From NCBI GenBank assembly GCA_964587655.1, contig CAZPMT010000092.1, forward strand, positions 1 through 21,870: a stretch of DNA of 21,870 nt, in the 5' to 3' direction. The stretch is from CAZPMT01 sp964587655. GTDB lineage: Bacteria > Hydrogenedentota > Hydrogenedentia > Hydrogenedentales > SLHB01. This document shows positions 15,381 through 21,870 of this stretch, in pieces; position 1 is the first letter of the stretch, and each line of letters starts with the position of its first letter. The notes under the pieces are model-generated. The model saw nothing but the letters and a program-made list of their open reading frames with translations. It searched no databases and was not told where the DNA came from. Position numbers and translations under genes: made by a program.

Positions 15381-18128
15381 TTACTTGTGCTCGCCGTGCT
15401 TCTTTCGCCCGCTCTTGGCCGCATGGGGCTTCTCGTCCGCGTTCACGACGCCGGTTTCCATGCAGGCCACCTTGCACACAAGCCCAGCGAGATCGTCCGC
15501 GCAATAGGGCTTGTGAATGAACCCTGCCAGGCCCTTTCCAGCGAAACGTTCCATGGCGTCCTGTTCGTTGTATCCGCTCGACAGAATCACGCGGACGTCG
15601 CCGTGGATCCGCCTCATCTCCGTGAACGTTTCAACGCCGTCCATGTGCGGCATGGTCAGGTCAAGCACGACCGCACGGATCTCTTCGGAATGCGCTTGGT
15701 ATACGTCCATCGCCTCGCGTCCATCGCAGGCCGCGAGCACGGTGAAACCGGCGTTCTCCAAGATTTCCTTTGCCAGTTCCCTTACGACCTCTTCGTCATC
15801 AACTACGAGGATCATTCCGGTTCCCCGATGGACCTCCTGAGGAGGAGCGCCCTCAATTGCAGCCGGCGTTACGCCCTTCGCCGCCGGGAAGAGGACCTTG
15901 AATGTGCTCCCGCGGCCGGCTTCGCTGTAGACCTTAACAGCGCCCCTGTGCCCTCGCATGATTCCCAGCAGTGCGGCCAAGCCGAGGCCGCGGCCCGTAA
16001 ACTTGGTCGTGAAGAACGGATCGAACAGCTTGGCCCGCACTTCGGGCGTCATCCCGCACCCGGTGTCCGCCACATCGAGGTACACGTACAGCCCCTCAGA
16101 CAGATTATCGTTGACGTACATGTCGCAGAGATAAGCCTGGTCGCAACGTTTCATGCCAGTAGAAACGGCGATGACGCCGCTCTTATCGCCGATCGCCTCC
16201 GAAGCGTTGATGATGAGGTTCATGATGACCTGGCGCAGTTGCGTGACGTCGGCCTCTATTGGCGGGAGGCCCACGGCGAAGTCGTATTTCAAGACGCATT
16301 TCTTCGATATCGAGATCTCGAGGAGATGGCCCATTTCCTCGATCACTTCCGAGATCTGAACGGGTTGGACAATAAACCGGCCTCTGCCGGAATAGGCGAG
16401 CATCTGCTTCGTGAGTTCGGCCGCGCGGTGCGCCGTGGTCTCGATCTGCCTGATGTTGTTGAGGGCCGGGGAGGCCGGCGGGAGTTCCATCAAGGCGAGA
16501 CTGGCGTAACCCATGATGCCCGTAAGCAGATTGTTGAAGTCGTGCGCGATTCCCCCGGCCAACACGCCGAGGCTCTCCAATTTCTGCGACTGCTGCATTT
16601 GCGCTTCGAGCCGTTTCCGCCCTTCTTCGGCGCGCTTGAGATCCGTAATGTCGTGAACGCGCCTGAATACCATGCGTTCCCCGCCTATGCTGACGATTTG
16701 CGTGCTCACCTCGGTCGGGAAGATCTCGCCGGTCTTGCGTCTTCCCCTGGACTCGACAACGGCGCCCATTCCAATCGATTCCTCGGCGTCCGCGGCTGAT
16801 AGCCGCGCGGCGATCCGTTCCGGAAGCAAGTCGGCCACCGTGAGCGTCAGTAGTTCCTCTCTCGGGTAGCCGTACATCTCGCAGGCGCGGCCACTGCACT
16901 CGACGATCCGTCCCTCGAGGTTCTCCAGGAATAGACCCATCGGGAAGATCTCGAAGAGAGTACGGTACTTGGTTTCGCTCTCGCGAAGCGCTTTCTCCGC
17001 GCGTTTCCGATCCGTAATGTCAACGTCCATACAGAACGCCTCAGCGACCTTGCCGTGTTCGAATACGGGGAAGATGGACGAATAGGCCCAGCGTTCTTCT
17101 CCGGTTTGCGTCCGAATGCGCCATTCCTCGGGGATCGTGGCGGCGCCGGTCGTCCAGATCTTCTGAAGGATCGGCTCGAAATGCTTCGCTTCGTCCGGGC
17201 TCCGCAAGATGTCCTGGATGCGGCGGCCAAGGGCTTCTTCCGCTTTGTACCCGTATAGGCGTGTGCTTGCGGCGTTCCAGTGCCGGATGTAGCCTAATTG
17301 GTCGAATCCCTGAATGGCCACGAGCGGCGTCTTCTCGATCACGGCTTCAAACCGCTGAAGGGCTTCGAGCAGCGCTTCTTCCACCTGGCGGTGTCTTGTG
17401 ATGTCACGCCCTACTCCCACAACCCCGATGACCTCGCCCTGAAGTCCACGGACCGGCTCCTTCGTCGTCGAAAACCAACGCCGATTGCCCTCGGCATCGA
17501 TACACGGCTCTTCACGACTGGCAAGCGGCTGCCCGGTTGAGATAACGGACCGCTCGTCCGCGTAATACCGTTCGGCCAGTTCCCTCGGATAGAAATCAAA
17601 GTCTGTTCTCCCGATCAGGGCCTCGCGCGTCGGCGCGCCCATGAGATGCGCCACCGCATCGTTCGCGACGACAAAACGGCTCTCCGTATCCTTGAAGTAC
17701 ACGCTTTCGGGCAGATTATCGATCAGCGTCCGCAGCAGGTTGTGCTCACGGGCAAGCGCCTCCTCCGCGAGCATCCGGCCGGTGACGTCCTTTACGATAG
17801 TGTCGACCACCTTCGCGCCGGTCGATGGGTCTTCCGTGACGAATGCATCATGGATCACCCACTTCTTTTCCCCCTTCAGCGTCTTGAAGTGGTAGAGATA
17901 ACCATGCACCTCGCCTTTCTCGGCGAGAACGTTGCGCAACGCGCCCTCTTCCTCCGTACGGATGAAAAACTCGCGCAGGGGCTTGCCAATCACCTCCTCG
18001 GGCGTGCAGTCGAGATCCAGGATATCCAAGTAACCCTTGTTCGTGAAGAGAAGAATCCCGTCATCGAAAGTGAAACGAGAGACGCCGTCCCCCGTAAACT
18101 CCATCAACCGCTCAAACAGTTTCTCCAT
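15381..18128 (-). CDS. Hybrid sensor histidine kinase with four PAS domains and a receiver domain
   Basis: 915 residues from ATG 18128; the TTG 15 bases farther upstream overlaps the binding site GGAG that serves this ATG. Order of domains: four PAS/PAC repeats (about 1-125, 130-250, 255-385, 390-505; each closes with a D(V/I)T-type PAC end such as RDITRHRQVEEAL), HisKA with phospho-acceptor His529 (GGIAHDFNNLL), HATPase_c (NLIINASEA, DTGCGM, GRGLGLAAL), a receiver with phospho-acceptor Asp823 (VVLDLTMPHMDG) and Lys in IHKPY, and a basic Lys/His tail. No membrane helix is present, so it is a soluble sensor with unknown cytoplasmic signals. The C-terminal receiver suggests a phosphorelay to a partner not in this window. 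Confidence 0.95.
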   Translation of the reverse strand: MEKLFERLMEFTGDGVSRFTFDDGILLFTNKGYLDILDLDCTPEEVIGKPLREFFIRTEEEGALRNVLAEKGEVHGYLYHFKTLKGEKKWVIHDAFVTEDPSTGAKVVDTIVKDVTGRMLAEEALAREHNLLRTLIDNLPESVYFKDTESRFVVANDAVAHLMGAPTREALIGRTDFDFYPRELAERYYADERSVISTGQPLASREEPCIDAEGNRRWFSTTKEPVRGLQGEVIGVVGVGRDITRHRQVEEALLEALQRFEAVIEKTPLVAIQGFDQLGYIRHWNAASTRLYGYKAEEALGRRIQDILRSPDEAKHFEPILQKIWTTGAATIPEEWRIRTQTGEERWAYSSIFPVFEHGKVAEAFCMDVDITDRKRAEKALRESETKYRTLFEIFPMGLFLENLEGRIVECSGRACEMYGYPREELLTLTVADLLPERIAARLSAADAEESIGMGAVVESRGRRKTGEIFPTEVSTQIVSIGGERMVFRRVHDITDLKRAEEGRKRLEAQMQQSQKLESLGVLAGGIAHDFNNLLTGIMGYASLALMELPPASPALNNIRQIETTAHRAAELTKQMLAYSGRGRFIVQPVQISEVIEEMGHLLEISISKKCVLKYDFAVGLPPIEADVTQLRQVIMNLIINASEAIGDKSGVIAVSTGMKRCDQAYLCDMYVNDNLSEGLYVYLDVADTGCGMTPEVRAKLFDPFFTTKFTGRGLGLAALLGIMRGHRGAVKVYSEAGRGSTFKVLFPAAKGVTPAAIEGAPPQEVHRGTGMILVVDDEEVVRELAKEILENAGFTVLAACDGREAMDVYQAHSEEIRAVVLDLTMPHMDGVETFTEMRRIHGDVRVILSSGYNEQDAMERFAGKGLAGFIHKPYCADDLAGLVCKVACMETGVVNADEKPHAAKSGRKKHGEHK

Positions 18129-18431
18129 GCAGCCGATCTCCAAGGGTCTGCTTTCGCCTATCGTCGCGATGAACGGCCATTATCCCTGACGCAATCCGAA
18201 AGACCGCGGCCACCCCGGCAGGCCTCTGTGTCCGAGGCGAAACAGCCATGCGGTGTTTCTCCAGGATCACGGAACCTCTATGCCGACGGTTTCCGCCCAC
18301 GCGAGAGTGTAAACCTGCTGGATAGAACAGAGCAAGCGTGATGGGCGCGATTCCATTTCTGCGGTCCTGTTGTGTGGAGCCGAGAGGTCCGGCCAATCGC
18401 GATATCCTGTGATGCAAAGAGACGCAATCGG
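18129..18431. other. Spacer between methyltransferase and kinase genes
   Basis: About 300 bases with no recognisable gene. A 145-codon minus-strand frame that crosses it runs into the kinase gene in another frame and looks like chance. GGTTTCCGCCCACGCGAGAG at about 18290 resembles a degraded copy of the REP-like hairpin at 2729. I see no clear promoter or riboswitch. Confidence 0.4.
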
Positions 18432-19304
18432 CTACGTGTCGTCGCGCACCTTCCTGAAAACGAAAAGGTGGCCGATGATCAGCGGCCACCGGACGCCGAA
18501 CACGAACCAGCCCGCCCTGTTGACGCGCTCGAAGACGCGCTGCACACACCCGGTGATCCCTTGTGCCCGCCCCTGCGGCATGGAACGTATCTCGACTAGC
18601 TCAAAGCCGTGCCTCGAGAGCAGCGTTTCCATCCCGGAGATCGAGAAGAGCACGGTGTGCCACGGAGGACAGAACCCTTGATGCAGTTGTGGAAGCGCCG
18701 CACCCGTGCGCCCGAGACGGAGGATACAAGCCGCGAAATGCAGGAAATGGGCTGTAGGTTGCCCGCTGACAAGAACGCCCCCCATGCGCATGAGCCGGTT
18801 TGCCTTTCGCAACCATTCTTCGTGCTCGACCAAGTGCTCGAACACGCTGCACATGACGAGCGCGGAGTAAGTCTTTTCGGGCAACTGATCGATCTCCCCC
18901 TGCCGAACGGGCAGCCCTCGTTCCCGGCAATGGGCCGCCATCGCTTCGGAGGGCTCCACGCCCTCGTACCGGAAGCCGTTTTGCATCAGGATCTCGGCAA
19001 GTCCGCCCCATCCGGCGCCCACTTCAACCGCGTCATTCCCCGTACGATAGTCGAGCAGCGCATGAAGAACGGCCTCATGATGGCTTCGCGCCTCTTCGAG
19101 GGACCGGGCGGGGTCCGGATTGATATGTTCGGCAGTGGCGTAGGTCTCCGCATACGCCCTTTCGAGGTCTTCTCGCGCCGGAAACGGCGCAAGCTGGATC
19201 GTGCCGCAGGCGGGACAACGATCATACGCGTACTGGTCGCGTCTCCCGTAGAAGCGGACAACGCCGCCGCACGCCACACACGACGCGTCGGAAGAACTCG
19301 TCAT
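18432..19304 (-). CDS. SAM-dependent methyltransferase with N-terminal zinc ribbon
   Basis: 290 residues from ATG 19304. An upstream ATG at 19358, preceded by AGGGGG, is possible and would add 18 residues that do not look conserved. Cys9, Cys12, Cys30 and Cys33 (CVACG...CPACG) form a zinc ribbon. The Rossmann methyltransferase follows: motif I VEVGAGWGG (93-101), the acidic strand end GVEPSEAM, and FEHLVEHEEWLRKANRLMRMGG as motifs III-V. The layout is common among class I (Methyltransf_23) enzymes that act in O-antigen, capsule or nucleotide-sugar modification. No glycan cluster surrounds it here, so the substrate is unknown. It is on the same strand as the kinase, but a 300-base gap argues against tight coupling. 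Confidence 0.88.
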   Translation of the reverse strand: MTSSSDASCVACGGVVRFYGRRDQYAYDRCPACGTIQLAPFPAREDLERAYAETYATAEHINPDPARSLEEARSHHEAVLHALLDYRTGNDAVEVGAGWGGLAEILMQNGFRYEGVEPSEAMAAHCRERGLPVRQGEIDQLPEKTYSALVMCSVFEHLVEHEEWLRKANRLMRMGGVLVSGQPTAHFLHFAACILRLGRTGAALPQLHQGFCPPWHTVLFSISGMETLLSRHGFELVEIRSMPQGRAQGITGCVQRVFERVNRAGWFVFGVRWPLIIGHLFVFRKVRDDT

Positions 19305-19459
19305 GAAAACAACTGGCTCCCTGTGCAACAAGACGACCTGTCCAAAGTCTAACCGCATGCCCCCCTGATCTCAAGAACTCATGGTCAACTCCTGCTCAAG
19401 CTTTCCGTAAAGTCAACTGAAAACAGCGCCCTGGCGACAGCATGAATCTGACGGCGATA

Positions 19460-19488
19460 TTGATTCCGGCGGGCTTGTGTACTATAAG
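19460..19488 (+). promoter_or_regulatory. Distal promoter of the accessory-element gene
   Basis: TTGATT (19460-19465), a 17-base spacer and TATAAG (19483-19488). The -10 context ACTATAAG is identical to that of the second promoter 98 bases downstream. Confidence 0.6.
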
Positions 19489-19529
19489 TATTGCACGGAG
19501 ACCTTTCTCTGCAAGAGGTTACCACAAAA

Positions 19530-19548
19530 CGTCACACAATGCGTCACA
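19530..19548 (+). repeat. CGTCACA direct repeat between two promoters
   Basis: CGTCACA at 19530-19536 and again at 19542-19548, 12 bases apart, so on nearly the same face of the helix. It lies just upstream of the proximal -35 and could be a regulator binding site. No known motif is assigned. Confidence 0.4.
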
Positions 19549-19557
19549 ACCGAACGC

Positions 19558-19586
19558 TTGACAGATCCGAGGTTGTTGACTATAAG
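19558..19586 (+). promoter_or_regulatory. Proximal sigma70 promoter of the accessory-element gene
   Basis: A perfect TTGACA (19558-19563), an exact 17-base spacer and TATAAG (19581-19586). Transcription would start near 19593, leaving a leader of about 109 bases that includes the fold at 19616-19670. Confidence 0.75.
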
Positions 19587-19615
19587 CAAGCCTGACAGTT
19601 GAACGATGCTTTCAT

Positions 19616-19670
19616 GCCGGGGCTAGGGATGTACACCCGAAAGCCCGCGACCGTGGCGGGTTGCCCCGGC
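19616..19670 (+). ncRNA. Compact three-way-junction leader element, family unknown
   Basis: An outer 8-bp stem GCCGGGGC (19616-19623) with GCCCCGGC (19663-19670) encloses a small GGG/CCC hairpin (19626-19628 with 19636-19638, loop ATGTACA) and a 7-bp stem (19642-19648 with 19656-19662, one G-U pair) that stacks directly on the outer stem. The sequence GAA joins the two inner stems. It ends 31 bases before the start codon and has no U-tract, so it is not a plain terminator. I do not recognise the family; a cis-regulatory RNA or an antisense immunity-type RNA are both possible. Confidence 0.5.
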
Positions 19671-19701
19671 TCCTTTACACGGACGTTGACGGAGACGCAG
19701 C

Positions 19702-20700
19702 ATGCGGAAGAAACTTGAAGACCCGAAGGTTGATCTTCATGACCCTTTGAAGGCGATAGATTTTCTCAGAGACACGCCCGAATCATGGGCGCTTGCGAGG
19801 GATCTCGCACGACGGGACAAGCTGGATCTGTGGTTGCTCTGTCTGCTTGTCTGCAAGACGAAACGACCTGCGGAAGGACTCCCGACATTCAACTACGAAG
19901 GCCCTCACGGCGACTACATGGCCGCCTCACGGCTTTACCAAGAAGCCTTGATTCATGTGGATGATGACGACCGGCAAAGAGCCTATCCCGTTGACGGCTT
20001 CATCGAATGGCTTGAACCCCGCCGTGTCTCTCCTGACCCGCCATTGAACAGAGAAGAGATGAACCCGGCGCGACAGGTTACGAGGGTTTCTGACTGGATT
20101 AAGGAAGCCCGCCGTGAAGTCCTTCGCGAGGCCGAAGAGCCTCAGTATGTCTTCAAACGCGACGGCGATCACTGGATGGTCTGTTGCGGTTCATCGGATA
20201 GGATGAAACAGATCAAACATAGCATCGGCATGCAGTACGTTGCCGAGCTTCTGAAGCATCCGAACGAATGGATCGCCGTAGACAAGCTGGAGGTTGATAA
20301 ACCGGCGTCGAAGGACAATCCCGATCAGGATCGGGACACGAGCACGCGTATTATCGAGGAAAGCCGACAGCAACTTGAAATCCAGGTTGAACAGATAACG
20401 GCCTTGGCGAAAGAAGGGAAGTATGAAGAGGCCGAGCAAGACATGCGCAACCTGAAAAAGACGGCCAAGATCGCAGGCTTCATCATTTCGCCAGACGGAA
20501 AAGTGCTTCCCATGAAGTCACGGCCAAGAGCAACCGAAGATGCCGAACGGAGACGCAAGCGCGTTTGCAATGTGATAGCGAGGGCGCTCAAGACAGTCAA
20601 AGAAAATGTTCCGGCGTTCTTCACGATAAGGATCGAGACTGGCAAGGACTGCCGCTATGTAGCTGGGACGGAACACCCGCAGTGGGTTGTGAAGATGTAG
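19702..20700 (+). CDS. Hypothetical protein with the C-terminal region of large regulatory ATPases/cyclases
   Basis: 332 residues from ATG 19702, with GGAG 7 bases ahead. Residues 1-140 are helical and not recognised. Residues about 149-197 (YVFKRDGDHWMVCC...IGMQYVAELLKHPNEWIAVDKL) match a pattern I know from the C-termini of bacterial AAA/STAND-type regulators and adenylate cyclases: 'F.R.GD.W.V...........GL.YLA.LL..P......L', probably a winged-helix-like unit. A charged coiled coil (about 215-255) and a block of the type ERxRxxVxxAIxxALxxIxExxPxxxxxIxxGxxCxY (about 282-320) follow, as in those proteins. Here the unit occurs without the ATPase. A DNA- or protein-binding regulator of the accessory element is a guess. 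Two promoters and a structured leader in front and a strong terminator behind make it a single-gene unit. Confidence 0.75.
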   Translation: MRKKLEDPKVDLHDPLKAIDFLRDTPESWALARDLARRDKLDLWLLCLLVCKTKRPAEGLPTFNYEGPHGDYMAASRLYQEALIHVDDDDRQRAYPVDGFIEWLEPRRVSPDPPLNREEMNPARQVTRVSDWIKEARREVLREAEEPQYVFKRDGDHWMVCCGSSDRMKQIKHSIGMQYVAELLKHPNEWIAVDKLEVDKPASKDNPDQDRDTSTRIIEESRQQLEIQVEQITALAKEGKYEEAEQDMRNLKKTAKIAGFIISPDGKVLPMKSRPRATEDAERRRKRVCNVIARALKTVKENVPAFFTIRIETGKDCRYVAGTEHPQWVVKM

Positions 20701-20718
20701 CATCCACGCCGCGACAAG

Positions 20719-20751
20719 ACCCGCCAATGTACTTTGTTGGCGGGTTTTTTT
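20719..20751 (+). terminator. Rho-independent terminator
   Basis: A perfect 9-bp stem ACCCGCCAA (20719-20727) with TTGGCGGGT (20737-20745), a 9-base loop and a run of seven T. It lies 19 bases after the stop of the 332-residue gene. Confidence 0.92.
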
Positions 20752-20821
20752 GTTGAAGTAGCAATGCTACGGGATTGAGTAGCAGATCCTATGTAGAGGC
20801 AAGACCTGAAAGGAGCCTGAC

Positions 20822-21130
20822 GTGGACAAAGAAACGAGAATGCGCGTTCAAGAAAAAGAGGTTGAAGACTTACGCGCCAATCTTGCGGGGTTTGATGAGC
20901 TTCCCGCGTACCTAAAGACATAGATCGCGATCCGCCACGAGCACCTTGCGGTCTTGGGTGTATGGGGGAAGCGGGTCGTGGAGATTTACGAAGAGATTTT
21001 GGTCTTCGAGAAAGGATTGGCGGAATGTCCGGCACGGCGCGAAATTGCCGCCAAACGCTTGGCGGTGGCGGAAGCATCGTTGGCCGCGATGACCGAAAAG
21101 AAAACGACGGAGGTTGAACAACATGCCTGA
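20822..21130 (+). pseudogene. Small coiled-coil protein gene interrupted by an in-frame TAG
   Basis: GTG 20822 with AGGAG 7 bases ahead opens a frame of 33 codons (VDKETRMRVQEKEVEDLRANL...AYLKT) that meets TAG at 20921-20923. The same frame then continues without a break for 68 codons (IAIRHEHLAVLGVWGKRVVEIYEEI...EKKTTEVEQHA) to TGA 21128-21130, which overlaps the start of the next gene. Both parts have the same charged, helical composition and probably were one protein of about 102 residues. No family is recognised. Nonsense mutation is the simplest reading. Readthrough or recoding cannot be excluded, but TAG is a real stop for the neighbouring 332-residue gene. Confidence 0.6.
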
Positions 21131-21542
21131 CCTGATCGATACCGCAATGGTAATAGCCCGCGTTTCCTGGCGCAACGGCGCAGGCGGAGAGGGGCATGAT
21201 GCCGAATTTGAGCGGATTTGGAATGATGAACTCCGCACCAAGGTTGCACCCCTGATAAAGGACGGGGCTATCGAACCTGCACTTCCGATTCTTCGGAGTT
21301 TACAGGCCCGTGCTACCGAAGCCCGTCCGCGCCTTGAGGCCGCGAAACGTCTCGACACGCAGATGGAGAATGCCAAGGGCAAGTTTATTTCCGGCGGCGG
21401 GCTTGAAGCGGAATGGCAACAAGAGAGGGACGCCATTCGCCGTGAGTTATTGCGCCGGTCTGCCCTGGATGATCGCGACCAGAAAATTGAAACGGCCCGC
21501 AAGCACGGCTACAGGATTTTCGATGCGAAGGACGTTTTCTGA
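21123..21542 (+). CDS. Hypothetical protein of a phage/plasmid-like element
   Basis: 139 residues from ATG 21123, with GGAGG 9 bases ahead; an in-frame TTG at 21114 is less likely. It overlaps the end of the preceding coiled-coil gene by 8 bases, so translation is likely coupled. The protein is soluble and mostly helical, with an Arg/Glu-rich C-terminal half (AEWQQERDAIRRELLRR..) and no cysteines, signal peptide or known motif. No function is recognised. Confidence 0.7.
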   Translation: MPDLIDTAMVIARVSWRNGAGGEGHDAEFERIWNDELRTKVAPLIKDGAIEPALPILRSLQARATEARPRLEAAKRLDTQMENAKGKFISGGGLEAEWQQERDAIRRELLRRSALDDRDQKIETARKHGYRIFDAKDVF

Positions 21543-21676
21543 TTTTTCCTCCGCGCGGGATTGCTGTCGGCGGCGCATTTGAAACTCAGCGCCTTTTCCG
21601 CCGGGCAAACGCTGGCGTGGCGGAGCGGCTGTCAGTCCGCGTCAAAGCGCCAGCACCTCACAATGGATTTTGAATC

Positions 21677-21847
21677 ATGGCCGTAGTGGAATACAAGAAC
21701 ACCGGAATCACAGCCGAAAACATCGACGCCGTCTTATCCGAGCGATGCACAGAGAAAGCGGCGGCGGCGGAATTCTGCAAGAGCTACGGCCCATACGTCC
21801 GTTGGGTCCCGGAGGCGGGCTGGCACGTGTGGGACAACTACCGCTGA
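21677..21847 (+). CDS. N-terminal piece of a P4/D5-type phage primase, ending in TGA
   Basis: A 56-codon frame from ATG 21677: MAVVEYKNTGITAENIDAVL...AAAEFCKSYGPYVRWVPEAGWHVWDNYR. The pattern 'R(Y/W)VPxxGxWxVWDxxR(W)' is the usual N-terminus of primase-helicases of the P4/D5 group in phages and integrated elements. The TGA at 21845-21847 falls where these proteins normally have Trp, and the frame stays open after it to the window edge. No clear ribosome-binding site is seen. The window ends 23 bases later, so whether the rest of the primase follows in frame cannot be judged. It may be a truncated or nonsense-interrupted gene. Confidence 0.45.
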   Translation: MAVVEYKNTGITAENIDAVLSERCTEKAAAAEFCKSYGPYVRWVPEAGWHVWDNYR

Positions 21848-21870
21848 AAATGTGACGATCTTCTCGTACG

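Noticed and set aside
15387..16799. 470-codon plus-strand frame opposite the histidine kinase
   Set aside because: The kinase on the other strand has complete PAS, HisKA, HATPase and receiver motifs; the long opposite frame is a result of high GC at third positions.
18112..18549. 145-codon minus-strand frame between methyltransferase and kinase genes
   Set aside because: It overlaps both real genes in the wrong frame and contains a phrase (HSRVGGN) typical of translated REP-like repeats.
19616..19670. Hammerhead ribozyme in the leader of the 332-residue gene
   Set aside because: A GAAA follows the small GGG/CCC stem as in hammerheads, but the essential CUGANGA strand is missing and the remaining core does not fit.
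20761..20821. Possible recoding of stop codons across the right-hand element
   Set aside because: As a general claim it fails: TAG and TGA both act as normal stops for other genes in the same segment, one of them directly before a terminator. Only the two individual cases are kept as findings.
1..21870. CRISPR arrays, tRNA or rRNA genes
   Set aside because: No regularly spaced repeats of 24-40 bases, no tRNA cloverleaf and no rRNA signature sequences were found on either strand by reading.

Overview
The window looks like chromosomal DNA from an uncultured, GC-rich Gram-negative-type bacterium. The core gene set, a bacterial type A RNase P RNA, good sigma70-like promoters, several carbohydrate and peptide hydrolases and many short palindromic repeats between genes would fit the PVC/Hydrogenedentes part of the tree. 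That placement is a guess from style, not from a marker search.

Left edge (1-2068): the start of a transposase (IS701-like) points leftwards off the window. It abuts a 602-codon open frame that reads like the C-terminal helical part of a larger protein, plausibly a SIR2-associated defence protein, so this looks like an insertion-sequence/defence-gene wreck with lower GC than the rest. Positions 2069-3006 hold no convincing gene, only pyrimidine-rich and phrase-like repeats and a REP-like hairpin.

Centre (3007-11052): a GH106-like glycoside hydrolase that carries a palindromic element inside its reading frame; an iron-sulfur protein with a winged-helix-like N-terminus; a VapBC-type toxin-antitoxin pair on the minus strand with a striking operator over its promoter; then a probable transcription unit of a GH4 6-phospho-beta-glucosidase, purC and purF, starting from a good promoter at 7147-7175.

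11069-19304: a membrane-anchored M28 metallopeptidase (minus), RNase P RNA (minus) flanked by palindromic repeats, a DppA-like M55 D-aminopeptidase (plus), a four-PAS hybrid histidine kinase (minus) and a zinc-ribbon methyltransferase (minus).

Right edge (19305-21870): an accessory, phage- or plasmid-like segment. Two near-identical promoters and a compact structured leader precede a 332-residue protein. Its C-terminal half matches a region I know from the tails of large regulatory ATPases and cyclases. A strong terminator follows, then small genes, two of which are interrupted by stop codons in frame (one looks like the N-terminus of a P4/D5-type primase). The least explained parts are this right-hand element, the in-gene palindrome at 3404-3452 with its relative at 14353-14450, and the IS/defence junction at the left edge.
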